Positions 41,493-49,936 of a stretch of DNA of 50,379 nucleotides are shown piece by piece. Every line of letters begins with the position of its first letter. Position 1 is the first letter of the stretch. This stretch comes from Ruminococcus sp. (GTDB taxonomy: Bacteria > Bacillota > Clostridia > Oscillospirales > Ruminococcaceae). Made by a program: the position numbers and the translations under genes. The notes beneath the pieces were generated by a model that was given only the letters and a program-made list of their open reading frames with translations, was not told the origin of the DNA and ran no database searches. The stretch is taken from NCBI GenBank assembly GCA_030531185.1, contig JAUNOG010000014.1, positions 1-50,379 on the forward strand, given 5' to 3'.

Positions 41493-42197
41493 TTAATCCT
41501 CCGCATTTTCAGGCGTGTTGTCGATCTCCTGCCGGCTGCTCAGCACGTCCTTGTAAGCTGCGTAGGCTTTGGTTATTTTATTTACATAATGTGCAGTCTG
41601 GTCGTTTTCGTCGGGTATGTCCTCGACGTTGAAATTCTCGGCGTCGATAGTACCGTCCTCCAGCCAGCCGTCCACAAGACCCATTCCGCAGTGGTATGCC
41701 GCCGCAGTAAGCTCGATAGAGCCGTCGTACTTATCCATAAGATAGCTTAGATAATAACAGCCGTACTCTATATTAAGCTCGGGGTCGTACATATCGTCAT
41801 AAGTGTGTTCCCGTTGATCGTCGATACGGAACTTTACCCAGTCGTAAGCGTCGCTCATCAGCTGCATAAGTCCTCTTGCGCCGACCTCCGATTCAGCGTC
41901 GGGGTCAAAGTTACTTTCGACCTTTATAACTGCGAATACAAGGGTAGGGTCCACATCATACTGCGTACTGTACTTCACCACATATTCCTCGTACTCAGTA
42001 GGATATGTAAAGCCGTTTGGGGTATAGTCGTCAACCTTGTCTTTAAGCTGTCCCAGCCCCTCGATAAGCGATTTTCGGAAAAAATATCCCACTACGAAAA
42101 TCAGCAGTATCACCACTAAGATCGCAAGGAAAACCGCGCCGCCGTTGACCTTTTTCTTTTTTCGCCTTTTGGTTCTTTTTGTATTGGATTTAGCCAT
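41493..42197 (-). CDS. Membrane-anchored lytic transglycosylase (SLT family)
   Basis: Cleaves peptidoglycan glycan strands to 1,6-anhydro ends. 234 residues. Basic cytoplasmic tip (1-17, KRTKRRKKKK), membrane helix (20-42), then the SLT domain: VFAVIKVESNFDPDAESEVG near 87-106 with catalytic Glu94, ARGLMQLM (107-114), YGCYYLSYLMDKYDGSIELT near 145-164 and AAYHCGMG. Ends with an acidic tail. ATG directly follows the coaE stop codon with no gap. The coaE-slt neighbourhood is frequent in clostridia. Confidence 0.92.
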   Translation of the reverse strand: MAKSNTKRTKRRKKKKVNGGAVFLAILVVILLIFVVGYFFRKSLIEGLGQLKDKVDDYTPNGFTYPTEYEEYVVKYSTQYDVDPTLVFAVIKVESNFDPDAESEVGARGLMQLMSDAYDWVKFRIDDQREHTYDDMYDPELNIEYGCYYLSYLMDKYDGSIELTAAAYHCGMGLVDGWLEDGTIDAENFNVEDIPDENDQTAHYVNKITKAYAAYKDVLSSRQEIDNTPENAED

Positions 42198-42791
42198 TTA
42201 TTTTTCCTTTATAAGTTTTATGATTTCAAGAGTTTCTTTTTCGGCTTTTTCACGACTTCCGTTATTGCGGATAACATAGCTGCATTTCTCTTCAAAGAAT
42301 TCCTCGCTGTGCTGTGAGGAAAATCTTTTCTCGGCAAGCTCCTTGCTTATGCCGTCGCGCTCCGTAATTCTTTGCAGACGGGTATCCTTGTCCGCAGTCA
42401 CCGCCACAATTATATCGCAAAGCTTATCCGCTCCCGCCTCAAAAAGCGTGGGAGCGTCAAGCAAAATGTATTGATATTCTTCCGAAAGCTCACTGATACG
42501 CTGCTTTATAAGCTCGTTAATGTGGGGATAAACAATGCTGTCAAGCAGTTCAAGCTTAGCTTTGTCGGAAAACACTTGGCTTGCAAGCTTTTGCCTGTCA
42601 AGCTTATAAGCTTTATCAAAACAATCGGGGAAATGCTTTGCAAGTTCCTTATTGCATTCCGAACCCGGTTCCGTGACCTGCCTTGCAACGATATCGCAGT
42701 TGATAACTGCAAAACCGTTCATTCGGAAAACTTCTGAAACAGAGGTTTTTCCCGCACCGCTTTGACCTGTCAAGCCGATGACCTTGCTCAT
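42198..42791 (-). CDS. coaE: Dephospho-CoA kinase
   Basis: Last step of coenzyme A synthesis, phosphorylating the ribose 3'-hydroxyl. 197 residues from the ATG at 42791, preferred over an in-frame start 26 codons upstream because the protein then begins SKVIGLTGQSGAGKTSVSE with Walker A at the expected place. INCDIVARQV (31-40) and DAPTLFEAGADKLCD near 113-127 are typical; the lid has RFSSQHSEEFFEEK. Its ATG overlaps the stop of the upstream tsaC (ATGA). Confidence 0.95.
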   Translation of the reverse strand: MSKVIGLTGQSGAGKTSVSEVFRMNGFAVINCDIVARQVTEPGSECNKELAKHFPDCFDKAYKLDRQKLASQVFSDKAKLELLDSIVYPHINELIKQRISELSEEYQYILLDAPTLFEAGADKLCDIIVAVTADKDTRLQRITERDGISKELAEKRFSSQHSEEFFEEKCSYVIRNNGSREKAEKETLEIIKLIKEK

Positions 42792-43807
42792 AGCTTTATC
42801 ACCCTGAATGCCGCCGCTCTCAGCAGTCTGTTGTAGACCGCAAGTCCCACGCCGTTCTTTGCGGGACATCTTGCGTAAACCTGATGTGCGCCCATATTGT
42901 CAAGCTCTCTGAGAACGTCAAAAAGCTTATGCGCCTGTTCCTCCGAGGTCTTTCCGTAGCATACGGCAGAGAAGTCGAGTCCCGCGCTGTCGGAGTCCTC
43001 AAAGATCATAAGGGTAGTTTTATCATTCCCGTTTTCTTTGACAAAATTACGGAACTGCTCGGAATTTCCCTCAATTAAAGTAATTTCAGCCTTGGGAGCG
43101 TAGTGCTTGTATTTCATACCGGGGGAGCTTACTGCGGCGTTTTCGTCCAGCATTGCAAGCACTCCCTTATCGATAAGCACGTTTTCCGTGACCTCTTTTA
43201 AGTCCTCAACGGAAATAAACCCGGGACGCAGAAGCCGTATTCCGTCTCTGCCCTCAAATGAAATGACCGTAGACTCCACGCCCACACAGCAGTATCCGCC
43301 GTCAACTATTGCGGGAATTCTGCCGTTCATATCGTTAAAAACGTGCTGCGCCGATGTGGGCGAGGGACTTCCCGAAAGATTAGCCGAGGGCGCCGCAATG
43401 GGAAATCCGCAGGCGGAAATGATTTTTCTCGCCGTTTCGTCCGACGGCATTCTTATGCCAACTGTGTCAAGCCCTCCGCTTGTCGCCATAGGAATACGGG
43501 GAGATTTTGGCATTATCATCGTAAGCGGACCCGCCCAGAATTTTTCCGCACAGCTTATGGCAAGTCTCGGTATCTCGGTCACAAGCTCCTCGATCTGCGA
43601 AAGCTCCGAAATGTGAACGATAAGCGGATTATCCGCAGGTCTGCCCTTAGCCTCAAAAATCTTGCGTACCGCATTTTCGTCAAAGGCGTTTGCGCCAAGT
43701 CCGTAAACAGTTTCTGTGGGTATTCCCACTACCTCGCCGCGCTTTAACAGCTCGGCGGCGTATTCTACGGACTTGTCGTCCCTGCCTAAAATTTTAGTTT
43801 CAAACAT
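42788..43807 (-). CDS. tsaC: L-threonylcarbamoyladenylate synthase (Sua5/YwlC, long form)
   Basis: Makes threonylcarbamoyl-AMP from threonine, bicarbonate and ATP for the t6A modification of ANN-decoding tRNAs. 339 residues: YrdC domain 1-205 (GIPTETVYGLGANAFDE at 27-43, KGRPADNPLIVHISE near 54-68, MPSDETARKIISACGFPIAA near 118-137, PSANLSGSPSPTSA near 138-151) followed by a C-terminal Sua5 domain (SPGMKYKHYAPKAEITLIEG near 228-247). Starts 3 bases after the prfA stop. The partner prmC, often between prfA and tsaC in Firmicutes, is absent here. Confidence 0.95.
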   Translation of the reverse strand: MFETKILGRDDKSVEYAAELLKRGEVVGIPTETVYGLGANAFDENAVRKIFEAKGRPADNPLIVHISELSQIEELVTEIPRLAISCAEKFWAGPLTMIMPKSPRIPMATSGGLDTVGIRMPSDETARKIISACGFPIAAPSANLSGSPSPTSAQHVFNDMNGRIPAIVDGGYCCVGVESTVISFEGRDGIRLLRPGFISVEDLKEVTENVLIDKGVLAMLDENAAVSSPGMKYKHYAPKAEITLIEGNSEQFRNFVKENGNDKTTLMIFEDSDSAGLDFSAVCYGKTSEEQAHKLFDVLRELDNMGAHQVYARCPAKNGVGLAVYNRLLRAAAFRVIKL

Positions 43808-43810
43808 TTA

Positions 43811-44890
43811 TCATTCTTCTTCCTGCTTGGCAAGCTTAGCTGCCTGATCCGCCGTGGCGAGTGCGTCGATGACCTCGTCAAGACTGCCGTTGAGCACCTG
43901 CTCCAAACGATAGATAGTAAGACCTATTCTGTGGTCTGAAATTCTTCTTTCGGGATAATTATAGGTTCTGATTTTTTCGGAACGTTCGCCCGTACCTACC
44001 TGTGAACGTCTGTTGGCGGCGATCTCGTCGTTCTGCGCCTGCTGTTTCATATCGAGAAGTCTTGACCGCAGGACCTTCAGAGCCTTATCCTTGTTTTTGA
44101 ACTGTGAACGCTCGTCCTGGCACTCAACTACCATTCCTGTGGGAATATGGGTGATACGAATAGCGGACGAGGTCTTGTTGATGTGCTGTCCGCCTGCGCC
44201 CGACGAGCGGAAAACGTCGATTTTAAGGTCTTTTTCTTCATTGAGGTCAAGCTCTACCTCGTCCGCCTCGGGGAGCACCGCAACCGTGACCGTAGACGTA
44301 TGAACACGTCCCTGAGACTCTGTTTCCGGCACACGCTGAACTCTGTGAACTCCGCTTTCATATTTGAGACGCGAATATGCGCCCTCGCCCGACACGCTGA
44401 AAATGATTTCCTTGTATCCGCCAAGCTCGGTCTCGTTGGCGTTCATAACCTCGATGTCCCATTTTTTTGCAGCGGCGTACATAGAGTACATTCTGAAAAG
44501 GGAATTTGCAAACAGCGCCGCCTCCTCGCCGCCTGCTCCGCCTCTGATCTCGATAATAACGTTTTTGTCGTCGTTGGGGTCCTTAGGCAGCAGTAGCAGC
44601 TTTAATTCTCCCTCAAGTCTCGCCATATCCTCCTTGGACTCGTCGTACTGGAGCTGAACCATTTCCTTGAATTCCTTATCCATTCCGCCTGCCTCGGTAA
44701 GCTCCACAGCCTCGTCAAAGGCGTTTTTGGCAGCCTTGTATTCTCCCAGCTTCTGAACGATAGGCTCTAAGGTCTTGTATTCCTTCATCAGCTCGGTGTA
44801 CTGCTTGTTGTCATTGACTACCTCGGGCTGCATAAGTCTTTCATTGATCTCGTTGAATTTATCTTCCAAAGCTCTTAATTTTTCAAACAT
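43811..44890 (-). CDS. prfA: Peptide chain release factor 1
   Basis: Terminates translation at UAA and UAG. 359 residues. GGQ loop is in [20 protein letters not shown] near 227-246; the codon-recognition tripeptide region is [16 protein letters not shown] near 184-199 (PET near 186, the RF1 version of PxT rather than SPF), so it is RF1 not RF2. [15 protein letters not shown] near 113-127 is the usual RF signature. AAGGAG lies upstream. Follows DUF951 by 54 bases on the same strand. Confidence 0.98.
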   Translation of the reverse strand: MFEKLRALEDKFNEINERLMQPEVVNDNKQYTELMKEYKTLEPIVQKLGEYKAAKNAFDEAVELTEAGGMDKEFKEMVQLQYDESKEDMARLEGELKLLLLPKDPNDDKNVIIEIRGGAGGEEAALFANSLFRMYSMYAAAKKWDIEVMNANETELGGYKEIIFSVSGEGAYSRLKYESGVHRVQRVPETESQGRVHTSTVTVAVLPEADEVELDLNEEKDLKIDVFRSSGAGGQHINKTSSAIRITHIPTGMVVECQDERSQFKNKDKALKVLRSRLLDMKQQAQNDEIAANRRSQVGTGERSEKIRTYNYPERRISDHRIGLTIYRLEQVLNGSLDEVIDALATADQAAKLAKQEEE

Positions 44891-44944
44891 TGTATTTTCT
44901 CCTTACTTAATATATTTATGCCTTTCAGTGAAAATACAGCGCAG

Positions 44945-45133
44945 CTATGTCTCCGCCTCGCGGATAACTGATCTTACGTTTTTTTCCGCCTTGCTGCGGG
45001 GAATAATAAACTCCCGTCCGCAGCCCTCACAGCGAAGCTTGAAGTCCATACCCGAACGCAGAACGAGCATTTTATTACTTCCGCAGGGGTGTTTTTTCTT
45101 CATTAATAAAATATCGTCCTTGATAATATCCAC
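44945..45133 (-). CDS. DUF951 family small zinc-ribbon-like protein
   Basis: 62 residues, GTG start with AGGTGA 7 bases upstream. Two cysteine sites (HPCGSNKM near 15-22 and LRCEGCGREFIIPR near 33-46) suggest a zinc ribbon. The DUF951 family is common in Firmicutes and often lies near translation genes; function unknown. First gene after the promoter at 45191-45219 and probably co-transcribed with prfA. Confidence 0.88.
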   Translation of the reverse strand: MDIIKDDILLMKKKHPCGSNKMLVLRSGMDFKLRCEGCGREFIIPRSKAEKNVRSVIREAET

Positions 45134-45190
45134 TTTGCTTCACCTGACCTTTCGCAGAAATTTGTATCAACAATACATACATACCAATTT

Positions 45191-45219
45191 ATTATAGCAC
45201 AAATCTATAAAAATAGCAA
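45191..45219 (-). promoter_or_regulatory. Sigma-A promoter of the DUF951-prfA operon
   Basis: Minus strand: TTGCTA (45219-45214), 17-base spacer, TATAAT (45196-45191), 58 bases before the GTG. Confidence 0.78.
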
Positions 45220-45229
45220 GGTTTTTTTC

Positions 45230-45253
45230 ACGGAAATAAATTTTGATTTCCGT
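45230..45253. repeat. Inverted repeat upstream of the DUF951 promoter
   Basis: ACGGAAAT (45230-45237), 8-base loop, ATTTCCGT (45246-45253): perfect 8-bp arms, no proper T-tract. It lies 11 bases upstream of the -35, so it could be a regulatory site. Confidence 0.4.
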
Positions 45254-45314
45254 AGAGGTTAGAGAAGGTGCGCCGCAGGCTTATTTTCTGCTCTGCATTA
45301 AATCTCCTCAAAAC

Positions 45315-45357
45315 GAACGTTAAGGACTGCTGCAAAACACGCAGCAGTCCTTCGTTC
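45315..45357 (-). terminator. Strong hairpin after the MarR operon
   Basis: AAGGACTGCTGC (45322-45333), 7-base loop, GCAGCAGTCCTT (45341-45352), extended by GAACG/CGTTC after a two-base bulge. On the minus strand the following bases are only moderately T-rich (CGTTTTG), so it is probably a terminator. Confidence 0.7.
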
Positions 45358-45359
45358 AA

Positions 45360-45554
45360 TTAATTCTGTTTTCTTACAACCGCGTATTCGTCGTCAAGCT
45401 TATAATACGGACAGGAGTAATTCGTCTCGTTAAGAAATCTGTACATTTCGTCCTCATCAAGATTTACAAGGCAGGAATAACATTCGTAATTTTCATCGAA
45501 AACATAGTTTACGCAGGTATCGCAGCAGCTTGATTTTCCGCTTTTTACCTTCAT
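45360..45554 (-). CDS. Short Cys-rich protein (DUF6472-like)
   Basis: 64 residues. Four or five conserved cysteines (SCCDTCVNY, CYSCLVNLDEDEMYRF, YSCPYYK) suggest a zinc-binding or iron-sulfur mini-domain. It matches the pattern of a small Firmicutes family that I believe is DUF6472; function unknown. Its ATG shares a base with the MarR stop (TAATG), so it is translationally coupled to the regulator and may be part of its response. Confidence 0.75.
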   Translation of the reverse strand: MKVKSGKSSCCDTCVNYVFDENYECYSCLVNLDEDEMYRFLNETNYSCPYYKLDDEYAVVRKQN

Positions 45555-45997
45555 TATTTCATCACCTTTTTCAGAACCGATGAAACCTGTTCCAGCGAAT
45601 GGGAAAGCCTTTCCATTTCCTCGTCGGAAATATCGGCAAACTTGCTGATAAGATCGTCAAGTATTTCGTTTATCATTTTATTGAAGAAAACCTGCGCTTC
45701 CTCCGTAAGCTTGATATTAATTACTCTGCGGTTCTTAGGATTTTGCATACGGACTATAAAACCTCTGTCAACAAGCTGTGCTACGGCTCTTGTCGCCTGT
45801 TCGTTGGAAGTATTTATTTTGGAAGCAAGCTGCGACATTGTAAGAGTTCCGCAGACCGAAAGCGAAAGCATAATTATCTGCTGGGTCCTCGTTATGTCAT
45901 ACTTTTTTTTGTCAAAGGTATCAAATACCAGCTTTCTGCTAAGCGGGTAAATTTCGTACATTGACATAATGCATTGCGTGCGGACGTCGTTTTCCAT
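45554..45997 (-). CDS. MarR-family transcriptional regulator
   Basis: 147 residues, winged helix-turn-helix dimer. Helices for dimerisation at both ends; wHTH around QQIIMLSLSVCGTLTMSQLA near 39-58 and INTSNEQATRAVAQLVDRGF near 62-81, then the wing with IVRMQNPKNRRVINIKLTE near 82-100. Such proteins repress genes for stress, drug or aromatic-compound response; ligand unknown. Expressed from a TTGACA/TATAAT promoter. The only gene coupled to it is the small Cys protein. Confidence 0.93.
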   Translation of the reverse strand: MENDVRTQCIMSMYEIYPLSRKLVFDTFDKKKYDITRTQQIIMLSLSVCGTLTMSQLASKINTSNEQATRAVAQLVDRGFIVRMQNPKNRRVINIKLTEEAQVFFNKMINEILDDLISKFADISDEEMERLSHSLEQVSSVLKKVMK

Positions 45998-46030
45998 TGT
46001 AATTCCTCCGAATTTCTAAACTTCATCAAT

Positions 46031-46058
46031 ATTATACCACACATATATCATTTGTCAA
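46031..46058 (-). promoter_or_regulatory. Sigma-A promoter of the marR-type gene
   Basis: Minus strand: TTGACA (46058-46053), 16-base spacer, TATAAT (46036-46031), 33 bases before the ATG. Confidence 0.82.
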
Positions 46059-46395
46059 TAGCGGAATTATATCAATATTTGATTTTGTTAAAGAACTTTT
46101 TGTGAACTTCAATAAACAGATTTGCTCTGAGCGCGTCCATATTCTGCTAAAGAATACATATCGGTTTGTTTTTACTGTGTTATGTTTCCCTCGGTTGTCT
46201 GTTTCTGAATATAATGTGTAAGACGTTTTATACCCCAAGCCGTAATAACGTTATCCCCATAAGCATTTTTATTGTCCCGCAAAAAATTTTGCCGGATTAT
46301 TGATTTTGGCGGAAATTACGAATTTTCAGCAGACATCAGTACGCTTTGATCGGCAGTACCCGCACAATGAGTACTGCCGAAACGGTGATTATATT
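46059..46395. other. Intergenic region with a hairpin but no gene seen
   Basis: AT-rich stretch between the MarR promoter and the VWA lipoprotein gene. A short open frame (46032-46238, minus) has no ribosome binding site or recognisable sequence. Near its left-gene end there is a strong palindrome, CGGCAGTAC (46351-46359) and GTACTGCCG (46371-46379), 9-bp stem and 11-base loop, 17 bases after the VWA stop; with no T-tract it may be a weak or factor-dependent terminator of that operon. Confidence 0.5.
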
Positions 46396-48111
46396 TTAAT
46401 AGTTATTGTTATCCGTATACGCATTAATAATGTCATATAATTCTTTTCCGCTGTCGTAAAAGTCCAAACCGAATTCTTCTATTCTGTCAACCAAGGAACT
46501 TACACTAAAGTTCGTGGGTATTACCGAACTGCCTCTGAGATAAAGTGCGAATTCAGCCGAGGTTGCCGCAAGAGCGAGATTTTCAATGCCGCTGTCCCGC
46601 GTGAACTGCTCATAGCTGTCCATTGTGACCGCCTTGTCGATAAGCTTGCTTTCGTCCTCGTCCGCCTCTTTATAGCGTACGGATACTGTAAGCAGTTCGC
46701 CGTCCAGACCCTCCGACGCTGAGGAATTCTCTTTTGAAGGATAGCTTACGTCCGACTGATATTTCAGGGTTTTACCCGAGCCTCCTACTGTCGCTCCGTC
46801 ATTGAGAATTATCTCGTACAGCGCAGTAACCTGCTGTCCCGAGCCGACGTCGCCCGCGTCCTTGGTATCGTCCTCGAAATCCTCGTCGTTAAGCAGTCTG
46901 TTTTCATAGCCCACAAGCTTGTAATACTCAACGTTAGTGGGATTGAACTCAACCTGAACCTTAGCGTCCTTTGCAACTGTGAACATTGTGCCGCTGAATT
47001 CCGTAACGAGAACTCTTTCCGCCTCGTCAACGCTGTCGATATACGCATAATTTCCGTTACCGTTGTCGGCAAGAGCCTCAAGCTTGTTGTCCTTGTAATT
47101 TCCCGTACCAAAGCCAAGCACTGAGAGGAATACGCCGTTATCACGCTTTTCTTCGATTAGAGCGGTAAGCTCCTCCTCTGAGGAAAGACCCACGTTAAGG
47201 TCTCCGTCGGTGGCGAGGATAACTCTGTTGTTGCCGCCCTCGATAAAGTATTCCTGCGCAATTTCATATGCAGTGTTTATGCCTGCCGCGCCTGCGGTAG
47301 AGCCTCCCGCCTCCAAGGAGTCCAATGCGTCGCATATCTTACGCTGATTTGCTCCGCTTTCGCCTCTGAGTACGACCTGGTCGCTGCCCGCATAAGTGAC
47401 TATGGAAATTCTGTCGTTTTCCGAAAGATTTTCAGAAAGCATTCTGAAAGCCTCCTGAACCAGCGGGAGCTTGTCATAGCTGCTCATAGAACCGCTTACG
47501 TCTATCAGAAATACTATGTTTGAGTCAATATCCTGAGTTTCTATCTCCTTTGCCTGCAAGCCGACAAGCATAAGCTTTGCGTCCTCATTCCACGGGCAGT
47601 CGGAAAGCTCCGTAGTGACAGATATTTTGTCGTCTCCTTCGGGCTGAGGATAATCATACTTCAAATAGTTAATGAACTCTTCTGTTCTTACAGCGTCGGG
47701 ATTAATATATTCGCCGTTATTGATCATTCGTCTTACATTGGTAAACGACGCGGTATCGACGTCGGTCGAGAAAGTGGAGAGCGGGTGCTCCGCAACGCTG
47801 AGATAGTCGTTTTCAACTATTTTGTTGTACTCTTCGGTGTTGGGATATTCCTCTGTTATCGTTACATCATTTTGGTCTAAGCCGTCTGCATCTTCCGCTG
47901 TCATATCGCCCTGATTGTATTCGTATTTGTTGCTGCCGTTTATGTTCTGCTGTTCTTCTCGATTATTATTTGTATTAGCGATTCCGTTTTCACCGCTTTT
48001 ATAACTGTCGCTCGAAGCGCTGCCGCAGGAACCGAGCATTCCCGCCGTCATAATCAGCGCTGTGCATATCGCCGCAAATTTTGTTATCTTGTTTCTGTTC
48101 GTATTTTTCAT
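46396..48111 (-). CDS. Von Willebrand factor type A domain lipoprotein (YfbK-like)
   Basis: 571 residues from the ATG at 48111 (AAAGGAAG upstream). Lipoprotein signal with lipobox LGSC and Cys29. A low-complexity Asn/Gly/Asp linker (32-95) is followed by the family N-domain (ADHPLSTFSTDVDTAS-type region near 108-122), then the VWA domain with MIDAS DVSGSMS at 204-210, ATDGDLNVGLSSEEEL near 290-305, and the C-terminal DUF3520-type region to the end. Surface-exposed metal-dependent ligand binder; ligand unknown. Third gene of an operon headed by an ECF sigma factor and a membrane protein, so probably the main product that this sigma factor controls or is controlled with. Confidence 0.9.
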   Translation of the reverse strand: MKNTNRNKITKFAAICTALIMTAGMLGSCGSASSDSYKSGENGIANTNNNREEQQNINGSNKYEYNQGDMTAEDADGLDQNDVTITEEYPNTEEYNKIVENDYLSVAEHPLSTFSTDVDTASFTNVRRMINNGEYINPDAVRTEEFINYLKYDYPQPEGDDKISVTTELSDCPWNEDAKLMLVGLQAKEIETQDIDSNIVFLIDVSGSMSSYDKLPLVQEAFRMLSENLSENDRISIVTYAGSDQVVLRGESGANQRKICDALDSLEAGGSTAGAAGINTAYEIAQEYFIEGGNNRVILATDGDLNVGLSSEEELTALIEEKRDNGVFLSVLGFGTGNYKDNKLEALADNGNGNYAYIDSVDEAERVLVTEFSGTMFTVAKDAKVQVEFNPTNVEYYKLVGYENRLLNDEDFEDDTKDAGDVGSGQQVTALYEIILNDGATVGGSGKTLKYQSDVSYPSKENSSASEGLDGELLTVSVRYKEADEDESKLIDKAVTMDSYEQFTRDSGIENLALAATSAEFALYLRGSSVIPTNFSVSSLVDRIEEFGLDFYDSGKELYDIINAYTDNNNY

Positions 48112-48148
48112 AGCTTTTCTTCCTTTCTGCCGATAACTGAAGCTGGTT

Positions 48149-48997
48149 TTAAATTTGTCTCCAGTTGTCAATAAGTTCCTGTAGATCCTGTGCAGAGCAA
48201 TATCTCATTCTGTCATAGTAAAAATCATTAACGCCGCTTTCTTCTTTATCTACTGCGCAGGAATGTTCTTCAAGACTGTTCCAGCCGTTCTGGAAAACCG
48301 CTCCGCCGTCTAGGGTAAGTTCGATTTGAGGAGCGTTTTCAAAAACGATGTACCAATTGTCGCCGTCCTTTGCAAGAGGTATAAGATATTCTCTGTTCTC
48401 CTGAAGAATATACGGCGTAGCGCTTTTAAGCGTGATATCCGAAATGCTCAGCTCCTCGCCGTCGTATGAATACGTCTGATTTACTTTCAGAACGTATTGT
48501 CCTCCGTGACTTGTAAGCCTTGCGCTTTGCACTGTAACGTCCGCAAAATATTCGGTTTCCTGCAATACCTTTTGTTCAACGAAATATTCGTCTCCCGAAG
48601 CGGTATAGTTTGCGTTATAGGCTTGGGTATCCGTACTGCTGAAAGAAATGCTGCTGTAAAGCTTGATTTCGTTGGTATCCACAGCAGGGTAGCCGATATT
48701 TTCCTGTTCCTCGTTACCGCTTATCGATATATTGCTTTCGTCTGAATTTTTATCGTCTGTTTCCACAGACACATTTGAGATGATTTTTGCTCCGAAAATA
48801 ACCACCAATACCGCAGCTGCCGCTGTCAATATTCCTCTGTGGCTGTGTTTGATTTTTCTCACGTAAGTTGTCGTCTCGGTAATTCTCTCTTTTTCTTTGT
48901 TGTCGATCTCGCTTTCAATTCTGTCCCACAGCTTATCCATATCGGGTGCAGTATTACGGATATGCTGCTTGTACTCATATTTAAAATTCTTAGCCAT
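48149..48997 (-). CDS. Single-pass membrane protein, putative anti-sigma factor
   Basis: 282 residues. Cytoplasmic N-terminus (1-52) with DMDKLWDRIESEIDNKEKER, helical and charged, membrane helix (54-76, GILTAAAAVLVVIFGAKIIS), then an extracellular domain of about 205 residues rich in Tyr, Ser and Glu (YILQENREYLIPLAKDGDNW). The layout, plus overlap by 8 bases with the ECF gene upstream, fits a membrane-bound anti-sigma factor, though no zinc HxxxCxxC motif is present. Family not firmly recognised; confidence in the role is moderate. Confidence 0.7.
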   Translation of the reverse strand: MAKNFKYEYKQHIRNTAPDMDKLWDRIESEIDNKEKERITETTTYVRKIKHSHRGILTAAAAVLVVIFGAKIISNVSVETDDKNSDESNISISGNEEQENIGYPAVDTNEIKLYSSISFSSTDTQAYNANYTASGDEYFVEQKVLQETEYFADVTVQSARLTSHGGQYVLKVNQTYSYDGEELSISDITLKSATPYILQENREYLIPLAKDGDNWYIVFENAPQIELTLDGGAVFQNGWNSLEEHSCAVDKEESGVNDFYYDRMRYCSAQDLQELIDNWRQI

Positions 48998-49550
48998 AAA
49001 TACTGCCCTCCTTTACTGTTTTTCTGAGTTTGGAAATTGCCTGTCGGTATTTCCACGTTACAGTTCCGAGAGGTTTACCCAGCGCCTTGCTTATTTCTTT
49101 AAAGGTCATATCAAAGCCCAGCCGGAGATTTATTATCTCTTTTTCATCTCCGCACAGCTTATCAAGCGCCTCATCAAAGGTCAATGTTCCGATAACCTCG
49201 TCGTCTGTGAGCCTGCTGTCTGCCTGCTCCTCACGGTAAACCTCATCGTCGTCAAGCGTATAGGTTTCTCGTTTCCTCTTTCGCAGGAAATCGACTGCCA
49301 TATTTTTAGCCATAACGGCTATGTAACGCTTGTGTCCCGTACCTGCTCGGTACTGCTCTGCGGTTTCCCAAAGTCTCAGAAAGAAATCCGACGTAAGATC
49401 CTCAGCGTCCTGAGGACTTTTGACTATACTAAGCATTTGCTGATATATCAATCTGCCGTATGCGTTGTAGATTTCTTTGAGACCGTTTTTGTCCTTGTTC
49501 AGAATCAGCTTCATTCTGAAGTCAAACTCATTATCGGTCAAATGTCTCAT
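48990..49550 (-). CDS. ECF-type RNA polymerase sigma factor
   Basis: 186 residues from the ATG at 49550; an ATG at 49583 is also possible, and neither has a well-spaced ribosome binding site. Sigma-70 region 2: YGRLIYQQMLSIVKSPQDAE and DLTSDFFLRLWETAEQYRAG near 31-70; region 4: EKEIINLRLGFDMTFKEISK and ALGKPLGTVTWKYRQAISKL near 136-175. Regions 1 and 3 are absent, as in ECF factors. The stop overlaps the membrane-protein gene by 8 bases, a strong sign of translational coupling with an anti-sigma factor. Confidence 0.9.
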   Translation of the reverse strand: MRHLTDNEFDFRMKLILNKDKNGLKEIYNAYGRLIYQQMLSIVKSPQDAEDLTSDFFLRLWETAEQYRAGTGHKRYIAVMAKNMAVDFLRKRKRETYTLDDDEVYREEQADSRLTDDEVIGTLTFDEALDKLCGDEKEIINLRLGFDMTFKEISKALGKPLGTVTWKYRQAISKLRKTVKEGSIYG

Positions 49551-49671
49551 CACCCTTCGATATCTTATATACGTTTCAGCCATAAAGTTTTTGTGGCGTA
49601 AAATTGTACAAAGTTATGGTTCATTTTTTGTATACTTCTACAAAATTTATTTAGTAAATGTATTAATTAAC

Positions 49672-49700
49672 AGTATAACATATTTTGTCGTAATTGGCAA
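49672..49700 (-). promoter_or_regulatory. Candidate sigma-A promoter of the ECF-VWA operon
   Basis: Minus strand: TTGCCA (49700-49695), 17-base spacer, TATACT (49677-49672). Confidence 0.6.
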
Positions 49701-49736
49701 TCCCGAAATAAAAATTATTGATCGCAGTATAATTGA

Positions 49737-49765
49737 TTGACATAAAGAACAAGCTGTGATATAAT
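49737..49765 (+). promoter_or_regulatory. Consensus sigma-A promoter of the Imm6-like gene
   Basis: TTGACA (49737-49742), 17-base spacer, TATAAT (49760-49765): full consensus in both boxes. The leader to the start codon is about 165 bases. Confidence 0.85.
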
Positions 49766-49936
49766 TAATTAAACATTTGGATATATTCAAAATGTTTATA
49801 TGAAATTATTTTTGAGTTCCTAAAAGCAAAAATCATTCAAAGCGATTTTCAAAACAGCTTAAAGAGTTTTCCTGATATCGCCGACTGAAATTGCGCGGCT
49901 GCGCGGCATTGATTTAGGCAAAATAAGGAGAAAATT

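Larger units (their letters stand above)
49584..49936. other. Divergent intergenic region with two promoters and inverted repeats
   Basis: AT-rich spacer separating the ECF operon (minus) from the Imm6-like gene (plus). Contents: the two promoters listed separately; inverted repeat TTTTGTA/TACAAAA (49626-49632, 49639-49645) in the ECF leader; and in the plus-strand leader AAACATTT/AAATGTTT with a 11-base loop around 49772. No gene recognised. Confidence 0.6.

Noticed and set aside
46032-46238. 68-codon minus-strand frame upstream of the VWA gene
   Set aside because: No start signals, unremarkable sequence, overlaps the MarR promoter.
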